A stretch of DNA of 64,000 nucleotides from Mycolicibacterium goodii (GTDB lineage: Bacteria > Actinomycetota > Actinomycetes > Mycobacteriales > Mycobacteriaceae), in the NCBI RefSeq assembly GCF_001187505.1, contig NZ_CP012150.1, forward strand, positions 6,606,048 through 6,670,047, in the 5' to 3' direction. This document shows, in pieces, positions 19,501 through 27,585 of the stretch. The notes below the pieces were generated by a model, which made no database searches, had not been told where the DNA came from, and saw only the letters and a program-made list of their open reading frames with translations. The translations under genes and the position numbers were made by a program. Each line of letters opens with the position of its first letter. The stretch's first letter is position 1.

Positions 19501-20071
19501 GATCACGTCCCGTCGCCATGATCTCCGTCTTCAACCGGGCCAACGCCCGGTGTTGGGCGACCCGGACCGCGCCGGCAGTGCTGCCGACGGCTTCTGCGGT
19601 CTCCTCGGCGCTCATGCCGACCACGACACGCAGAATCAAGATCTCACGTTGCTTCTCGGGCAGCACCGCCAGCAGTTTCGCCATCCGCGCCGAGGATTCG
19701 GAGTCGATGGCCGATTGCTCGGGCCCGGCGTCCAGGGAGAACCGCTCCGGCACCACATCGGTGGGTTCGGCACGGTTCCTGGCTGCCGCGCGGTGCGCGT
19801 CAGCAACCTTGTGCGCAGCGATGCCATAGACAAAGGCCAGGAACGGTCGTCCCTGATCCTTGTAGCGCGGCAACGCCGTGATGGCGGCCAAGCACACCTC
19901 CTGCGCAACGTCATCAGCTGAAAGACCACTTCGTTCGGTTGCTCCGATCCGCGCCCGGCAATACCTGACGATGATCGGCCGAATGATCTCCAGCACTTCC
20001 CGGAGCGCATCTCGATCGCCGGCCACGGCCTCAGCAACGACAGCGTCGAGACGGTCTCCCGAACTTGTCAT
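19493..20071 (-). CDS. sigD: ECF-type RNA polymerase sigma factor SigD
   Basis: 192 aa. Sigma region 2 is seen at about residues 25-90 (LEIIRPIIVRYCRARIG; SADDVAQEVCLAAITALPRYKDQGRPFLAFVYGIAAHKVADAHR) and region 4 at 135-185 (LLAVLPEKQREILILRVVVGMSAEETAEAVGSTAGAVRVAQHRALARLK). It directs core RNA polymerase to its regulon, linked in mycobacteria to nutrient limitation. It overlaps the anti-sigma gene rsdA by 8 bases, so the two are co-translated. Confidence 0.96.
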   Translation of the reverse strand: MTSSGDRLDAVVAEAVAGDRDALREVLEIIRPIIVRYCRARIGATERSGLSADDVAQEVCLAAITALPRYKDQGRPFLAFVYGIAAHKVADAHRAAARNRAEPTDVVPERFSLDAGPEQSAIDSESSARMAKLLAVLPEKQREILILRVVVGMSAEETAEAVGSTAGAVRVAQHRALARLKTEIMATGRDHA

Positions 20072-20160
20072 CGTGGGCGATCTCTCCAGCGTTACTTGGC
20101 ACCGACTCTCGCGGCGGTTGGCTCAGCTAAACAATAGCGATCGGCTGTGTGGGGACCGGC

Positions 20161-20955
20161 TCAGTGACTCGACCACACGCCACCTCTGCGACGCACTGTA
20201 TCGGCGGTGCCGTCGCGGATTTCGCGGACCTCATCGAGAGTGTGAGCCGTGCTTCCTATGTCGGCGAGCAGACACGCCAGCGCCCAGCGCAGCGGGACCA
20301 ACTCGTTATCCGCGGTGGCCCGCAGCGCGTCGTCGGCGACCACGCGCGCGTCGTCGAGCCGTCCGGCGCTGCACAACGCGGCCGCGAGGACCACGTCGGA
20401 TTTGATGACGTGCCGCGTCGAGGTGTAGCCGGCGGCGGCCGCGACGCCGCGTTCGGCGTGCGACACCGCGGTGGCGCCGTCGGCCGTCACCATCGCGAGT
20501 TCGGCGCTCACCCACGCGGTGCGCACCGCGACCCGCGCACTCACCTCACCGGGTTCGGTTCGGGCGCGGTCAAGCAGCCGCGCCGATGCCGCGAACCGTC
20601 CCACCCCGAGGGCGTCGGCCGCGAGGCCGACGAGCGCGTCGGCGGCGGCGTCGGGATCGGTGCCCCGGTGCGCCCACGCCAGCCCGTCGGCGCCACGGGC
20701 GCGGTCGTGCCAGCCGAGCTGACGCAAGAACGACGCCCGGGTGCTGTGTGCCAGCGAAACCAGCGAACCCGATTGGGTGCGGATGATGTGGTCCAGTTCG
20801 GTCAGCGCGCAGTTGTACCGGCCCTGGCCCCCGGCGGCCACGGCGCGTAGCCAGCGCTGGTGTGGCGTGGACGCGCTGGGTAGCGGCCACCGGCCGGGAT
20901 CGTCACCGAACGCCGCATCGGCCAGCGTTGCGGTCACGTCTTCTTTAGCTGACAT
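20161..20955 (-). CDS. Conserved mycobacterial protein of unknown function (Rv3415c-like)
   Basis: 264 aa, Ala-rich and almost wholly helical, with repeated short helix pairs ([77 protein letters not shown]) that look like TPR-type repeats. No signal peptide or membrane segment. It sits between sigD and whiB3 as in M. tuberculosis, transcribed toward sigD with a ~90-base gap. A scaffold or regulatory-partner role fits TPR repeats but is not shown. Confidence 0.85.
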   Translation of the reverse strand: MSAKEDVTATLADAAFGDDPGRWPLPSASTPHQRWLRAVAAGGQGRYNCALTELDHIIRTQSGSLVSLAHSTRASFLRQLGWHDRARGADGLAWAHRGTDPDAAADALVGLAADALGVGRFAASARLLDRARTEPGEVSARVAVRTAWVSAELAMVTADGATAVSHAERGVAAAAGYTSTRHVIKSDVVLAAALCSAGRLDDARVVADDALRATADNELVPLRWALACLLADIGSTAHTLDEVREIRDGTADTVRRRGGVWSSH

Positions 20956-21389
20956 CGGTTCGGGACGGTATCAACAGAGCCGTTCGCACCGGTTCACTGC
21001 AACCGGTACCGCGGGGCACACATATTTAAAGTGCTGCAAATGACACCGGTTAACACTTCGTGGCGCAATCGTTAATCCCGCGTCAACTAACTGCCGGGTG
21101 CTAGGAAATGCCGGCGCCGGCCTGTGCTGCACGATCAGCGGAAACGGGTTAGCCTGCGTTCGCCTCCTAACACTGTTGTCTCGGGCAGCGCTTCAGAACG
21201 ATGAACGTGATGTAAATTCTGGACCTGCTGCTATGCGGTTGAGCACACGCTCAGGGTATTGACGTGATTTATTGAGCACCCCTAGTTTGTGTGCACGGCA
21301 GGTCACCGGCGACACATGCTCAGTCTGATTCCACCGACTCAGGCACGCCTTCGGTTTCGAAAAAGGCGCGCAGGGAGGGGCTTTCCACA
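20956..21389. other. 434-base divergent intergenic region upstream of whiB3
   Basis: No supported gene. It separates the Rv3415c-like gene (minus) from whiB3 (plus) and is more AT-rich than its neighbours. The octamer TTGAGCAC occurs twice, at 21239-21246 and 21272-21279, 33 bp (about three helical turns) apart and in the same orientation. A purine-rich ribosome site (GGGAGGGG) lies just before the whiB3 start. The length fits a long untranslated leader and several promoters for whiB3. Confidence 0.55.
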
Positions 21390-21680
21390 ATGCCGCAGCC
21401 GCAGCAACTACCCGGACCGAATGCGGACATCTGGGATTGGCAGATGCGAGGGCTTTGCCGTGGCGTCGACTCGTCGATGTTCTTCCATCCCGACGGCGAG
21501 CGTGGACGTGCGCGGGCCCAGCGCGAGATGCGCGCGAAGGAATTGTGCCGCAGTTGCCCGGTGATCGCTCAGTGCCGTTCGCACGCGTTGTCGGTGGGTG
21601 AGCCGTACGGCATTTGGGGTGGCCTCAGCGAATCCGAGCGTGAGCTTCTGCTCAAGCGCGGAATTCGCCGCACCGCCTGA
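21390..21680 (+). CDS. whiB3: WhiB-family redox-sensing transcriptional regulator WhiB3
   Basis: 96 aa from ATG 21390 (GGGAGGGG upstream), beginning MPQPQQLPGPNADIWDWQ as in M. tuberculosis WhiB3. Four conserved Cys, at 23, 53, 56 and 62, bind a [4Fe-4S] cluster; the turn GIWGG at 74-78 is the family signature; the basic tail (KRGIRRTA) contacts DNA. WhiB3 senses NO, O2 and redox state and controls lipid and redox metabolism together with the principal sigma factor. The tail is about six residues shorter than the M. tuberculosis protein before GIRRTA. Upstream in-frame extension is rejected. Confidence 0.95.
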   Translation: MPQPQQLPGPNADIWDWQMRGLCRGVDSSMFFHPDGERGRARAQREMRAKELCRSCPVIAQCRSHALSVGEPYGIWGGLSESERELLLKRGIRRTA

Positions 21681-21701
21681 GCAAATTCTTTTGTCGGCGC
21701 G

Positions 21702-22274
21702 TCAGGTGTGGAATAGACCTGCCGTCGCGAATTCGATCCGCCTGCGGGCGCTTTCTTGATCGTCGCCGAACCGGTCGACGGCCCACGAGACCGCCGTCAC
21801 GAGCTGGAACAGTTCCTCGGCGGTGACGGGCGATCCATTCGTGCCCGCGCGGAATCGCTCCAGAAACTGTCGTGTGCGCTCGATCAGCCGGTCTGTCACC
21901 GGTCGCACCGGTGAGCCTTCGTCATCGTGTGCCGTGGCGATGCAGCTCGGCAGGTCATGCCAGATGCGCAGGGCCCATGTGACGCGAAACAGCCACTGCC
22001 GCAATGCTTCTCCGGCATCGAGATCGAGCTCGAGTTCTGCCGACTCGGCGACCAGTTCAGAGACGCCGTCTTCGATGACGGCCCTGAGCAGGTCGTCGCG
22101 GGTCGGGAAGTTCCGGTAGAGCGTTGCGTTGCCCACTGCCGCCGCGGTCGCGATGTTGTCGAGCGGCGCGAGGATCCCGTCTGCTTCGAAGACCTCCCGC
22201 GCGGCGCGCAAGATCGCGTCGCGATTGCGTTGCGCGTCGGCGCGACGTCGACGGACGGGCGTTTCCGCCACCAC
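21702..22274 (-). CDS. TetR-family transcriptional regulator
   Basis: 190 aa from GTG 22274, 8 bases after GGAG; the longer upstream open frame crosses the divergent promoter and is rejected. HTH: RNRDAILRAAREVFEADGILAPLDNIATAAAVGNATLYRNFPTRDDLLRAV. The C-terminal half is an all-helical ligand domain (WLFRVTWALRIWHDLPSCIATA). It is divergent from an SDR/hydrolase pair, and two copies of a GGGGA-N3-TCCCC palindrome lie between them, the usual autoregulated TetR arrangement. Ligand unknown. Confidence 0.88.
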   Translation of the reverse strand: MVAETPVRRRRADAQRNRDAILRAAREVFEADGILAPLDNIATAAAVGNATLYRNFPTRDDLLRAVIEDGVSELVAESAELELDLDAGEALRQWLFRVTWALRIWHDLPSCIATAHDDEGSPVRPVTDRLIERTRQFLERFRAGTNGSPVTAEELFQLVTAVSWAVDRFGDDQESARRRIEFATAGLFHT

Positions 22275-22297
22275 TTTCGTCTCCTCTGGGATTAAAT

Positions 22298-22339
22298 GGG
22301 GAGCCTCCCCGCTTATAGTGACGTGGGGATGGTCCCCAC
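22298..22339. promoter_or_regulatory. Paired palindromic operators between tetR and the SDR gene
   Basis: GGGGA-GCC-TCCCC at 22298-22310 and GTGGGGA-TGG-TCCCCAC at 22323-22339; the second has perfect 7-bp arms. Centres are 27 bp apart. They occupy the short gap between divergent start codons (22274 and 22367), so one bound repressor could block both promoters. Assignment to the adjacent TetR protein is inferred. Confidence 0.65.
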
Positions 22340-22366
22340 TTACTCTATTCCATGACGGGACGGGCC

Positions 22367-23098
22367 ATGACTGAACGGCTGGACGGAAGAAAAGTACTGG
22401 TGACCGGGGCCAACGGTGGTCTCGGCGAGCAGTTCGTGCGGCAGGCACTGCAGCGGGGCGCAGCACGCGTGTACGCGACCGCACGACGACCACGGCCGTG
22501 GGAGGACCCGCGCGTCATCCCGCTCGCGCTGGATCTGACCGACCCGGAGTCCATCGCCGCGGCGGCCGCCACCGCCACCGACGTGGACCTGGTGGTCAAC
22601 AACGCCGCCATCGCACCCACCGACGACAAGTCGGTGTGGTCCCAGGACGAGGACATCACCCGTCGGATCTTCGAGACGAACTTTTTCGGAACGCTTCGTG
22701 TCGCGCGGGCATTCGCGCCCGTCCTCGCCGCGAACGGCGCAGGTGCGTTCCTCAATGTCCTGTCGTTGGCGAGCTGGATTCCGGTGCCGACGGCGTACGC
22801 CGCCTCGAAGGCCGCGGCATGGTCGGCGACCAACGCCATGCGCGCCGAACTCACCGCACAGGGCACGACGGTGACCGCGCTGGTGATGGGCATGGTCGAC
22901 ACACCCATGTCGGCCCGCTGGAACATGCCCAAGGTCAGCGCCGAGAGCGTCGTCGAGCAGGCGTATGACGGCGTGGCCACCGGCGCGTTCGAGGTGCTCG
23001 CCGACGACGACAGCCGACTCGTCAAGTCCCTGCTGTCGGCGCGGTACGAGGACGTCCACGCCACGGCCCTGGCGGCCATGGACGGGTTCGAGCCGTGA
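22367..23098 (+). CDS. Short-chain dehydrogenase/reductase
   Basis: 243 aa from ATG 22367 (ATG 22352 is a less likely start within the operator region). Rossmann NAD(P) motif VTGANGGLGEQF near the N-terminus, the NNAA motif (VVNNAAIAP), and the catalytic Ser-Tyr-Lys set (LSLASWIPVPTAYAASKAA: Ser, then YxxxK). A classical SDR of unknown substrate. Its stop overlaps the next gene's GTG by 4 bases, so it forms an operon with the alpha/beta hydrolase, controlled by the divergent TetR. Confidence 0.92.
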   Translation: MTERLDGRKVLVTGANGGLGEQFVRQALQRGAARVYATARRPRPWEDPRVIPLALDLTDPESIAAAAATATDVDLVVNNAAIAPTDDKSVWSQDEDITRRIFETNFFGTLRVARAFAPVLAANGAGAFLNVLSLASWIPVPTAYAASKAAAWSATNAMRAELTAQGTTVTALVMGMVDTPMSARWNMPKVSAESVVEQAYDGVATGAFEVLADDDSRLVKSLLSARYEDVHATALAAMDGFEP

Positions 23099-24075
23099 GC
23101 CCGCGCGTGTTGGGCGCGGCCGCCGGGATCGTCACCGCGGTCGGCATCGGGGGTTGGGCGCTGCTCAGGTCGACGGTGAGCAGGTTCGAGCGGAATCCCG
23201 ATCCGTATCCACGCGAACTACTCGGCCGCGAGCCCAGCGGCGACGTCGAGTTCATCTCCCGCCCAGACGGCACGGTGCTGCGTACCGTCTCGGCGGGCAC
23301 TGGCCGACCGGTGGTGCTCGCCCATGGATTCGGTGTGACGCTGCAGGAGTGGAATCTGTTGTGGGACGGACTCATCGGCCTCGGCTACCGCGTCATCGCC
23401 TTCGACCAGCGCGGACACGGCCATTCGACACTCGGCTCGGACGGAAGCGGATCAGCTGCCATGGCAAGCGATTACGCCGCAGTCCTGGAACATTTCGCCG
23501 TGCGCGACGGCATTCTCGTCGGGCATTCGATGGGCGGATTCGTCGCGATCCGGGCGGTGCTGGACCACGTCGAGGTCGCACAACGGTTGCGCGGACTGGT
23601 GCTGTGTGCGACGTGGGCGGGCCGGATGCACGACGGCGCACCGATGAACCTGCTCCAGGTGCCCCTGCTGCAAACCGGTGTGCTGCAACGGCTTACCCGC
23701 ACGAGGACGGTCGGCACGCTGTTCTGCGCCGCCCAGATGGGCCCGCGGCCGTCGCCTGCGATGTTGGAGGTCTTCCGCGACCTGTTCGCCCGGCAACAAC
23801 ACCGGCCGCTGTTGCCGATCGCGCGCGCGTTTGTCGCCGAGGACCGCTACCCGCGCCTGCCCGAGATCACCGTCCCGACGGTGGTGCTCGTCGGTGACGC
23901 CGACCGCTCCACGCCCCCGAGCCACGCGCGACGGCTCGCGGACGGAATTCCCGACGCGCGCCTGGTCACCGTCCCCGGTGCCGGGCACTGCCTGAACTGG
24001 GAGGCCGGCGGGCCCGCGGCGCTCACCGAGGCGATCGAGTCACTGTCCGCGGCACAGTTGCGGCATCACAGTTGA
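23095..24075 (+). CDS. Alpha/beta hydrolase, membrane-anchored N-terminus
   Basis: 326 aa. An N-terminal hydrophobic helix (VLGAAAGIVTAVGIGGWALL) probably anchors it or acts as an uncleaved signal. The hydrolase fold has the oxyanion motif LAHGFG, then FDQRGHGHS, the nucleophile elbow VGHSMGG, an acid in VLVGDADRSTP and the His in PGAGHCLNWE. The catalytic triad is therefore complete. Family resemblance is to non-haem peroxidase/esterase-type hydrolases; substrate unknown. GTG start overlaps the SDR stop. Its stop codon falls inside a three-copy 14-bp repeat. Confidence 0.9.
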   Translation: MSPRVLGAAAGIVTAVGIGGWALLRSTVSRFERNPDPYPRELLGREPSGDVEFISRPDGTVLRTVSAGTGRPVVLAHGFGVTLQEWNLLWDGLIGLGYRVIAFDQRGHGHSTLGSDGSGSAAMASDYAAVLEHFAVRDGILVGHSMGGFVAIRAVLDHVEVAQRLRGLVLCATWAGRMHDGAPMNLLQVPLLQTGVLQRLTRTRTVGTLFCAAQMGPRPSPAMLEVFRDLFARQQHRPLLPIARAFVAEDRYPRLPEITVPTVVLVGDADRSTPPSHARRLADGIPDARLVTVPGAGHCLNWEAGGPAALTEAIESLSAAQLRHHS

Positions 24076-24110
24076 GGCACTGCAGTTGAAGCACTGCAGT
24101 TGAGGCACTG
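24069..24110 (+). repeat. Three tandem 14-bp repeats across a stop codon
   Basis: CAGTTGAGGCACTG (24069-24082), CAGTTGAAGCACTG (24083-24096) and CAGTTGAGGCACTG (24097-24110). The TGA of the first unit ends the hydrolase gene. The units lie in the convergent gap with an enoyl-CoA hydratase-like gene. A slippage-prone minisatellite; no function is evident. Confidence 0.9.
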
Positions 24111-24119
24111 AGTCGGCGG

Positions 24120-24920
24120 CTATGCCGTTGACGGCTGCGTCGCGCGCCACTCGGGCCGCCGCTTCTCCAGGAACGCCGAGACACCCTCGAGCGCGCCGGG
24201 GTCCATCATGTTGCACGCCATCGTGGTGCCCGCATCGGCATACGCCGACTCGATGCCGACCTCGATCTGGCGGTAGAACAGCGCCTTGCCCATCGCGACG
24301 GCGACGCGGGGTTTGGCGACGATCTGGCCGACCATCGCCTCGATCTCGTCGTCCAGCGCATCCGTCGCGACCACCCGGTTGACCAGACCCAACGTGCGGG
24401 CTTCATCGGCGGAGATGAACTCACCGGTCACCAGCATCTCGAACGCGGCCTTGCGCGGCACATTGCGCGACAGCGCCACGGCGGGCGTCGAGCAGAAGAG
24501 CCCCACGTTGATACCGCTGACCGCAAAACGCGCGTCCGCACCGGCCACCGCCAGGTCACACATCGCGACGAGCTGGCAGCCGGCCGCGGTCGCGATGCCG
24601 TGCACACGTGCGATCACCGGGGCGGGAACACGCTGGATCGCGAGCATCACGTCGGTGCACTGGGCGAACAGCTTCTCGTAGTACTCGCGCGACGGCTCGG
24701 CCCGCATCTCTTTCAGATCGTGCCCGGCGCAGAACGCCTTTCCCGATGCGGCCAACACGACGGCACGCACCGACTCGTCGTCGGTGAGCGCGCCGAACGC
24801 CTCTCCCAGCGCCGAGAGCATCGCCTCCGACAGCGCGTTGAACGCCTGGGGCCGGTTCAGGGTCAGGGTGACCACTTCACGCTCGTCGCGGTGTTGCAGC
24901 AACAGCGGTTCGTCCGTCAT
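24120..24920 (-). CDS. Enoyl-CoA hydratase/isomerase-family protein (crotonase fold, atypical active site)
   Basis: 266 aa from ATG 24920. Crotonase-fold signatures: TLNRPQAFNALSEAML, AFCAGHDLKEM (oxyanion hole and CoA contact), GIATAAGCQLVAMCDLAVAG and the C-terminal helices. The two Glu residues that hydrate enoyl-CoA in classical enzymes are not at their usual places: the first position reads CQL (Gln) and the second lies in SGINVGLFCSTP (no Glu). This matches the ECHDC3-like branch, so simple hydratase activity is doubtful. Convergent with the hydrolase gene. CoA-ester binding is likely; the reaction is unknown. Confidence 0.88.
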   Translation of the reverse strand: MTDEPLLLQHRDEREVVTLTLNRPQAFNALSEAMLSALGEAFGALTDDESVRAVVLAASGKAFCAGHDLKEMRAEPSREYYEKLFAQCTDVMLAIQRVPAPVIARVHGIATAAGCQLVAMCDLAVAGADARFAVSGINVGLFCSTPAVALSRNVPRKAAFEMLVTGEFISADEARTLGLVNRVVATDALDDEIEAMVGQIVAKPRVAVAMGKALFYRQIEVGIESAYADAGTTMACNMMDPGALEGVSAFLEKRRPEWRATQPSTA

Positions 24921-24974
24921 CTCCACCTCATCTCGTCCACACCGACCGTACTCATCCGTGCGGGTATCTCAGGG

Positions 24975-25760
24975 TTACATGAACCCGTCAGTGACCCGAT
25001 CATGGCGCGGCTCATCCAGATACAGGCGGCCCTGCTGCCCGCGGACCACCAGGATCTCGTCGTAAAGGTATTCGCGCACACCGTCGGGCCGGTCGATCAA
25101 CAGGCGCCACGGGGTGTCGTCGGCCCCCTGGTCGACGGTCAGCCACCCACCCGAGGCCTGCGGCCCGAAGATCTCGGATGTGGGTACCGCGTAGCGGTTT
25201 TCGTGGACCTTGACCACCTGCGCCTTGAGCCCCGGATTGGCCAGGACACGGGCCAGCCAGATCCGCACCGCCTGCTGCAACCGCACCGCGTCGTCGCCGG
25301 GCAGGCGCTCGTCGATCAACAACGACGTGGTGGTCTCGGTGCCGTTGCCCTCGGCCCAGATATACGCGTACGAGGTGCGGTAGGCGTGGCAGCCCACACC
25401 GTGAGCCAGGCAGCGGCCGTGGATGCGGCGCACCCGCTGCTGGTGCCGGGCGCGTTCCAGCCACAGGAAGTAGAAGCCCGCAAGCACCAGGACCGCCGCG
25501 AGGACCGCGAGCCCGATCCCGAAAAATCCGCGGAAGTCTTTCAACCAGGCGCAGAGCGCGAAGAACAGACCAGCCCCCACCGTGCCGAACGGCGACGGTG
25601 TCGCCGGTGGCAACGACACCTGCCGGGTGAAGACGTCGAAGTCCCGCCACTGCGGAAGCTCCGGACGCGGCAGTGACCGCGAAGCCAAGGCCCGCGCGGC
25701 CTGCTGCCAGGCCGCGTGCGGATCCCCCGGCCACTCCCGTCGAAATTGCTTTCGCGCCAT
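24975..25760 (-). CDS. Conserved hypothetical membrane protein
   Basis: 261 aa. A charged N-terminal ~60 residues (QFRREWPGDPHAAWQQAARALASR) precede two closely spaced hydrophobic segments (FGTVGAGLFFALCAWL and FGIGLAVLAAVLVLAGFYFLWL), followed by a ~150-residue soluble domain with VGCHAYRTSYAYIWAEGNGTETTTSLLIDERLPGDDAVRLQQAVRIWLARVL. No family was recognised. It reads in the same direction as the cyclase gene upstream (19-base gap), so the two may be co-transcribed. Confidence 0.8.
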   Translation of the reverse strand: MARKQFRREWPGDPHAAWQQAARALASRSLPRPELPQWRDFDVFTRQVSLPPATPSPFGTVGAGLFFALCAWLKDFRGFFGIGLAVLAAVLVLAGFYFLWLERARHQQRVRRIHGRCLAHGVGCHAYRTSYAYIWAEGNGTETTTSLLIDERLPGDDAVRLQQAVRIWLARVLANPGLKAQVVKVHENRYAVPTSEIFGPQASGGWLTVDQGADDTPWRLLIDRPDGVREYLYDEILVVRGQQGRLYLDEPRHDRVTDGFM

Positions 25761-25779
25761 GGCAGCATCCTGCCCCGAC

Positions 25780-27345
25780 TCACCCGGCCAGGTCGAGGCC
25801 GAAGACCTGCACGGGGGCCGACTTGCCTTTCACCCCATGAGATCCGCGGTCGACGAGGCCCGATGGCCGGTTGCCGAGTGCCTCGACGCAGTCCCGGGTG
25901 AGCAGAATTTCGTCACCGGTGATCTTGGTGAGTTGTTCGACGCGGGCCGCGACGTTGACGGGGTCACCGATCAACGTGAACTCCAGCTTGCCGCCACCGC
26001 CGATGGTGCCCGCGATGACCTTCCCCGAGTTGATCCCGATACCGATCCGCAGCGTGCCGCCGAACTGCCCGGCGACGCGACGGTGGATCGTCGCCGCGGC
26101 GGACACCGCGGCGTCGGCGTGATCGGCAAGGTCGTTGGGCGCGCCGAAGATCGCCAGCGCTCCGTCGCCGAGGAACTTGTTGACGTGCCCGCCCGCCTCG
26201 ACGACCGCCGGCACCACGATTCCGAACAGGGCGTTGAGCCGCGCGACGACGTCCTCGGCCGGGTTGGCCTCGGCGAACGGGGTGAAATCGCGAATGTCGA
26301 CGAACATCACCGTCACCTCGCGTCGTTCACCGCTGAACACGTCGTCGCCCTGTTCGAGCAGGCGCGCCGCCAGCAACGGGTCGACGTAGCTGCCGAACGC
26401 GGCCTGCAGTCGTTGCCGTTCGGCGAGTCCGGCCTGCATGCGGTTGAACGATGCCGCCAGTGCACCGAGGTCGTCGTCCTGCACCACCGGCAGGCGTCGG
26501 CTGAAATCCCCCGCCGCGACGCGTTCGGTTCCCGCGGCGAGATCCCGGATGGGATGCAGCAGCGGCGAGTACGCGGCCCACAGCGACGGCCCGATGAAAA
26601 TCACCAGCACACCCCCGATCGCAACGGCCAGCGCGGGACCGTGCCCGGCCACGTCCAGAACCGCTGCCAACAGGGCGCCCGCGACGGCGAACGCGAACCC
26701 CACGGCGAGCATGGCGGCATTCGTCCACGTCGCGAATGTCGGACGAGAACGAGGCAGGATCTCACCCGAATCGATGCCAGAGGACATGGCCTCCCTGGCC
26801 GGTCGCAGCGTTGCCTCGACATAGCTGTGCACGGTGATCAGCTGGCCCGCGGTGGCGGCGACGGCGCCCATGACCGAGTACTCGATGAGCCGCGTCCCGC
26901 TCGCTCCCGTGATCGACCCGGTGACGGCGAACAGCACCGCGGCCCAGACGGCGGTGATGCTCACCGACCGGCCGATCAGCTTGCGGCCGTAGCTGTAGCT
27001 GGTGCGCAGTGCGGATACCCGCTCGACGCCGTCTCCGGCAGCCCAGCGCTCGATCACGCGGGCATCGGACAAACCGGGAAGCGCGACGACATACAGGTAT
27101 GCGGCCACGGCCACGGCGGTCACCGCGGCGACCTCGAGGTAGCGATCGGACTTCTCGAAGGCGACGATGCCGATGGTCCAGGCGAGATAGACGGGCCCTG
27201 CCAACGCGAAAGTGATCGCCCAGCAGGCCCACGAGTATCTGATCTTGTATCGATCCCACGCCCACTGCCAGAGTCGATCCATTCGATAACGAAACACCTC
27301 GGGCGCTACGCTGTAGCCGGTTTTGGTTGCGAGCGTGAATTTCAT
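25780..27345 (-). CDS. Class III adenylate/guanylate cyclase with N-terminal membrane domain and HAMP
   Basis: 521 aa from ATG 27345; a TTG at 27417 would add 24 residues. About six transmembrane helices fill the first ~290 residues, then a HAMP linker (LHPIRDLAAGTERVAAGDFSRRLPVVQDDDLGALAASFNRMQ), then a catalytic class III domain. Metal-binding Asp residues are in FVDIRDFTPF and FLGDGALAIF, the base-selecting Lys in VNKFLGDG and Asp in LIGDPVN, and transition-state Asn/Arg in NVAARVE. All key residues are present. The layout matches the mycobacterial Rv1318c-Rv1320c/Rv3645 group. It makes cAMP from ATP at the membrane; the signal sensed is unknown. Confidence 0.9.
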   Translation of the reverse strand: MKFTLATKTGYSVAPEVFRYRMDRLWQWAWDRYKIRYSWACWAITFALAGPVYLAWTIGIVAFEKSDRYLEVAAVTAVAVAAYLYVVALPGLSDARVIERWAAGDGVERVSALRTSYSYGRKLIGRSVSITAVWAAVLFAVTGSITGASGTRLIEYSVMGAVAATAGQLITVHSYVEATLRPAREAMSSGIDSGEILPRSRPTFATWTNAAMLAVGFAFAVAGALLAAVLDVAGHGPALAVAIGGVLVIFIGPSLWAAYSPLLHPIRDLAAGTERVAAGDFSRRLPVVQDDDLGALAASFNRMQAGLAERQRLQAAFGSYVDPLLAARLLEQGDDVFSGERREVTVMFVDIRDFTPFAEANPAEDVVARLNALFGIVVPAVVEAGGHVNKFLGDGALAIFGAPNDLADHADAAVSAAATIHRRVAGQFGGTLRIGIGINSGKVIAGTIGGGGKLEFTLIGDPVNVAARVEQLTKITGDEILLTRDCVEALGNRPSGLVDRGSHGVKGKSAPVQVFGLDLAG

Positions 27346-27585
27346 GTACGTGTTTTCGCTTTTCTCCCGGGCCGGCGCCCCGCGCTCGAAGCCGCTGCGC
27401 AGTGCGTTCGAAATCAATACGCACCGACAGGCGTCCGCAATATTCGCGCGCGCAAAAACGGCTTGTTTGCCGCATTGACAGAAATCCGCCTCACCTGCAC
27501 AATTTAGCCCTGCTGTTAGCTACATCACACCCGATCTTCGCTGCCAGCGGCTAAGTCAACGGCGTTCACTGCGAGGAGACCTCCC

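Noticed and set aside
21193..21390. 65-codon minus-strand frame opposite the whiB3 leader
   Set aside because: No ribosome site and no similarity to known small proteins; lies in a regulatory region.
24069..24110. Possible CRISPR repeats
   Set aside because: Units are 14 bp, directly abutting, without spacers.
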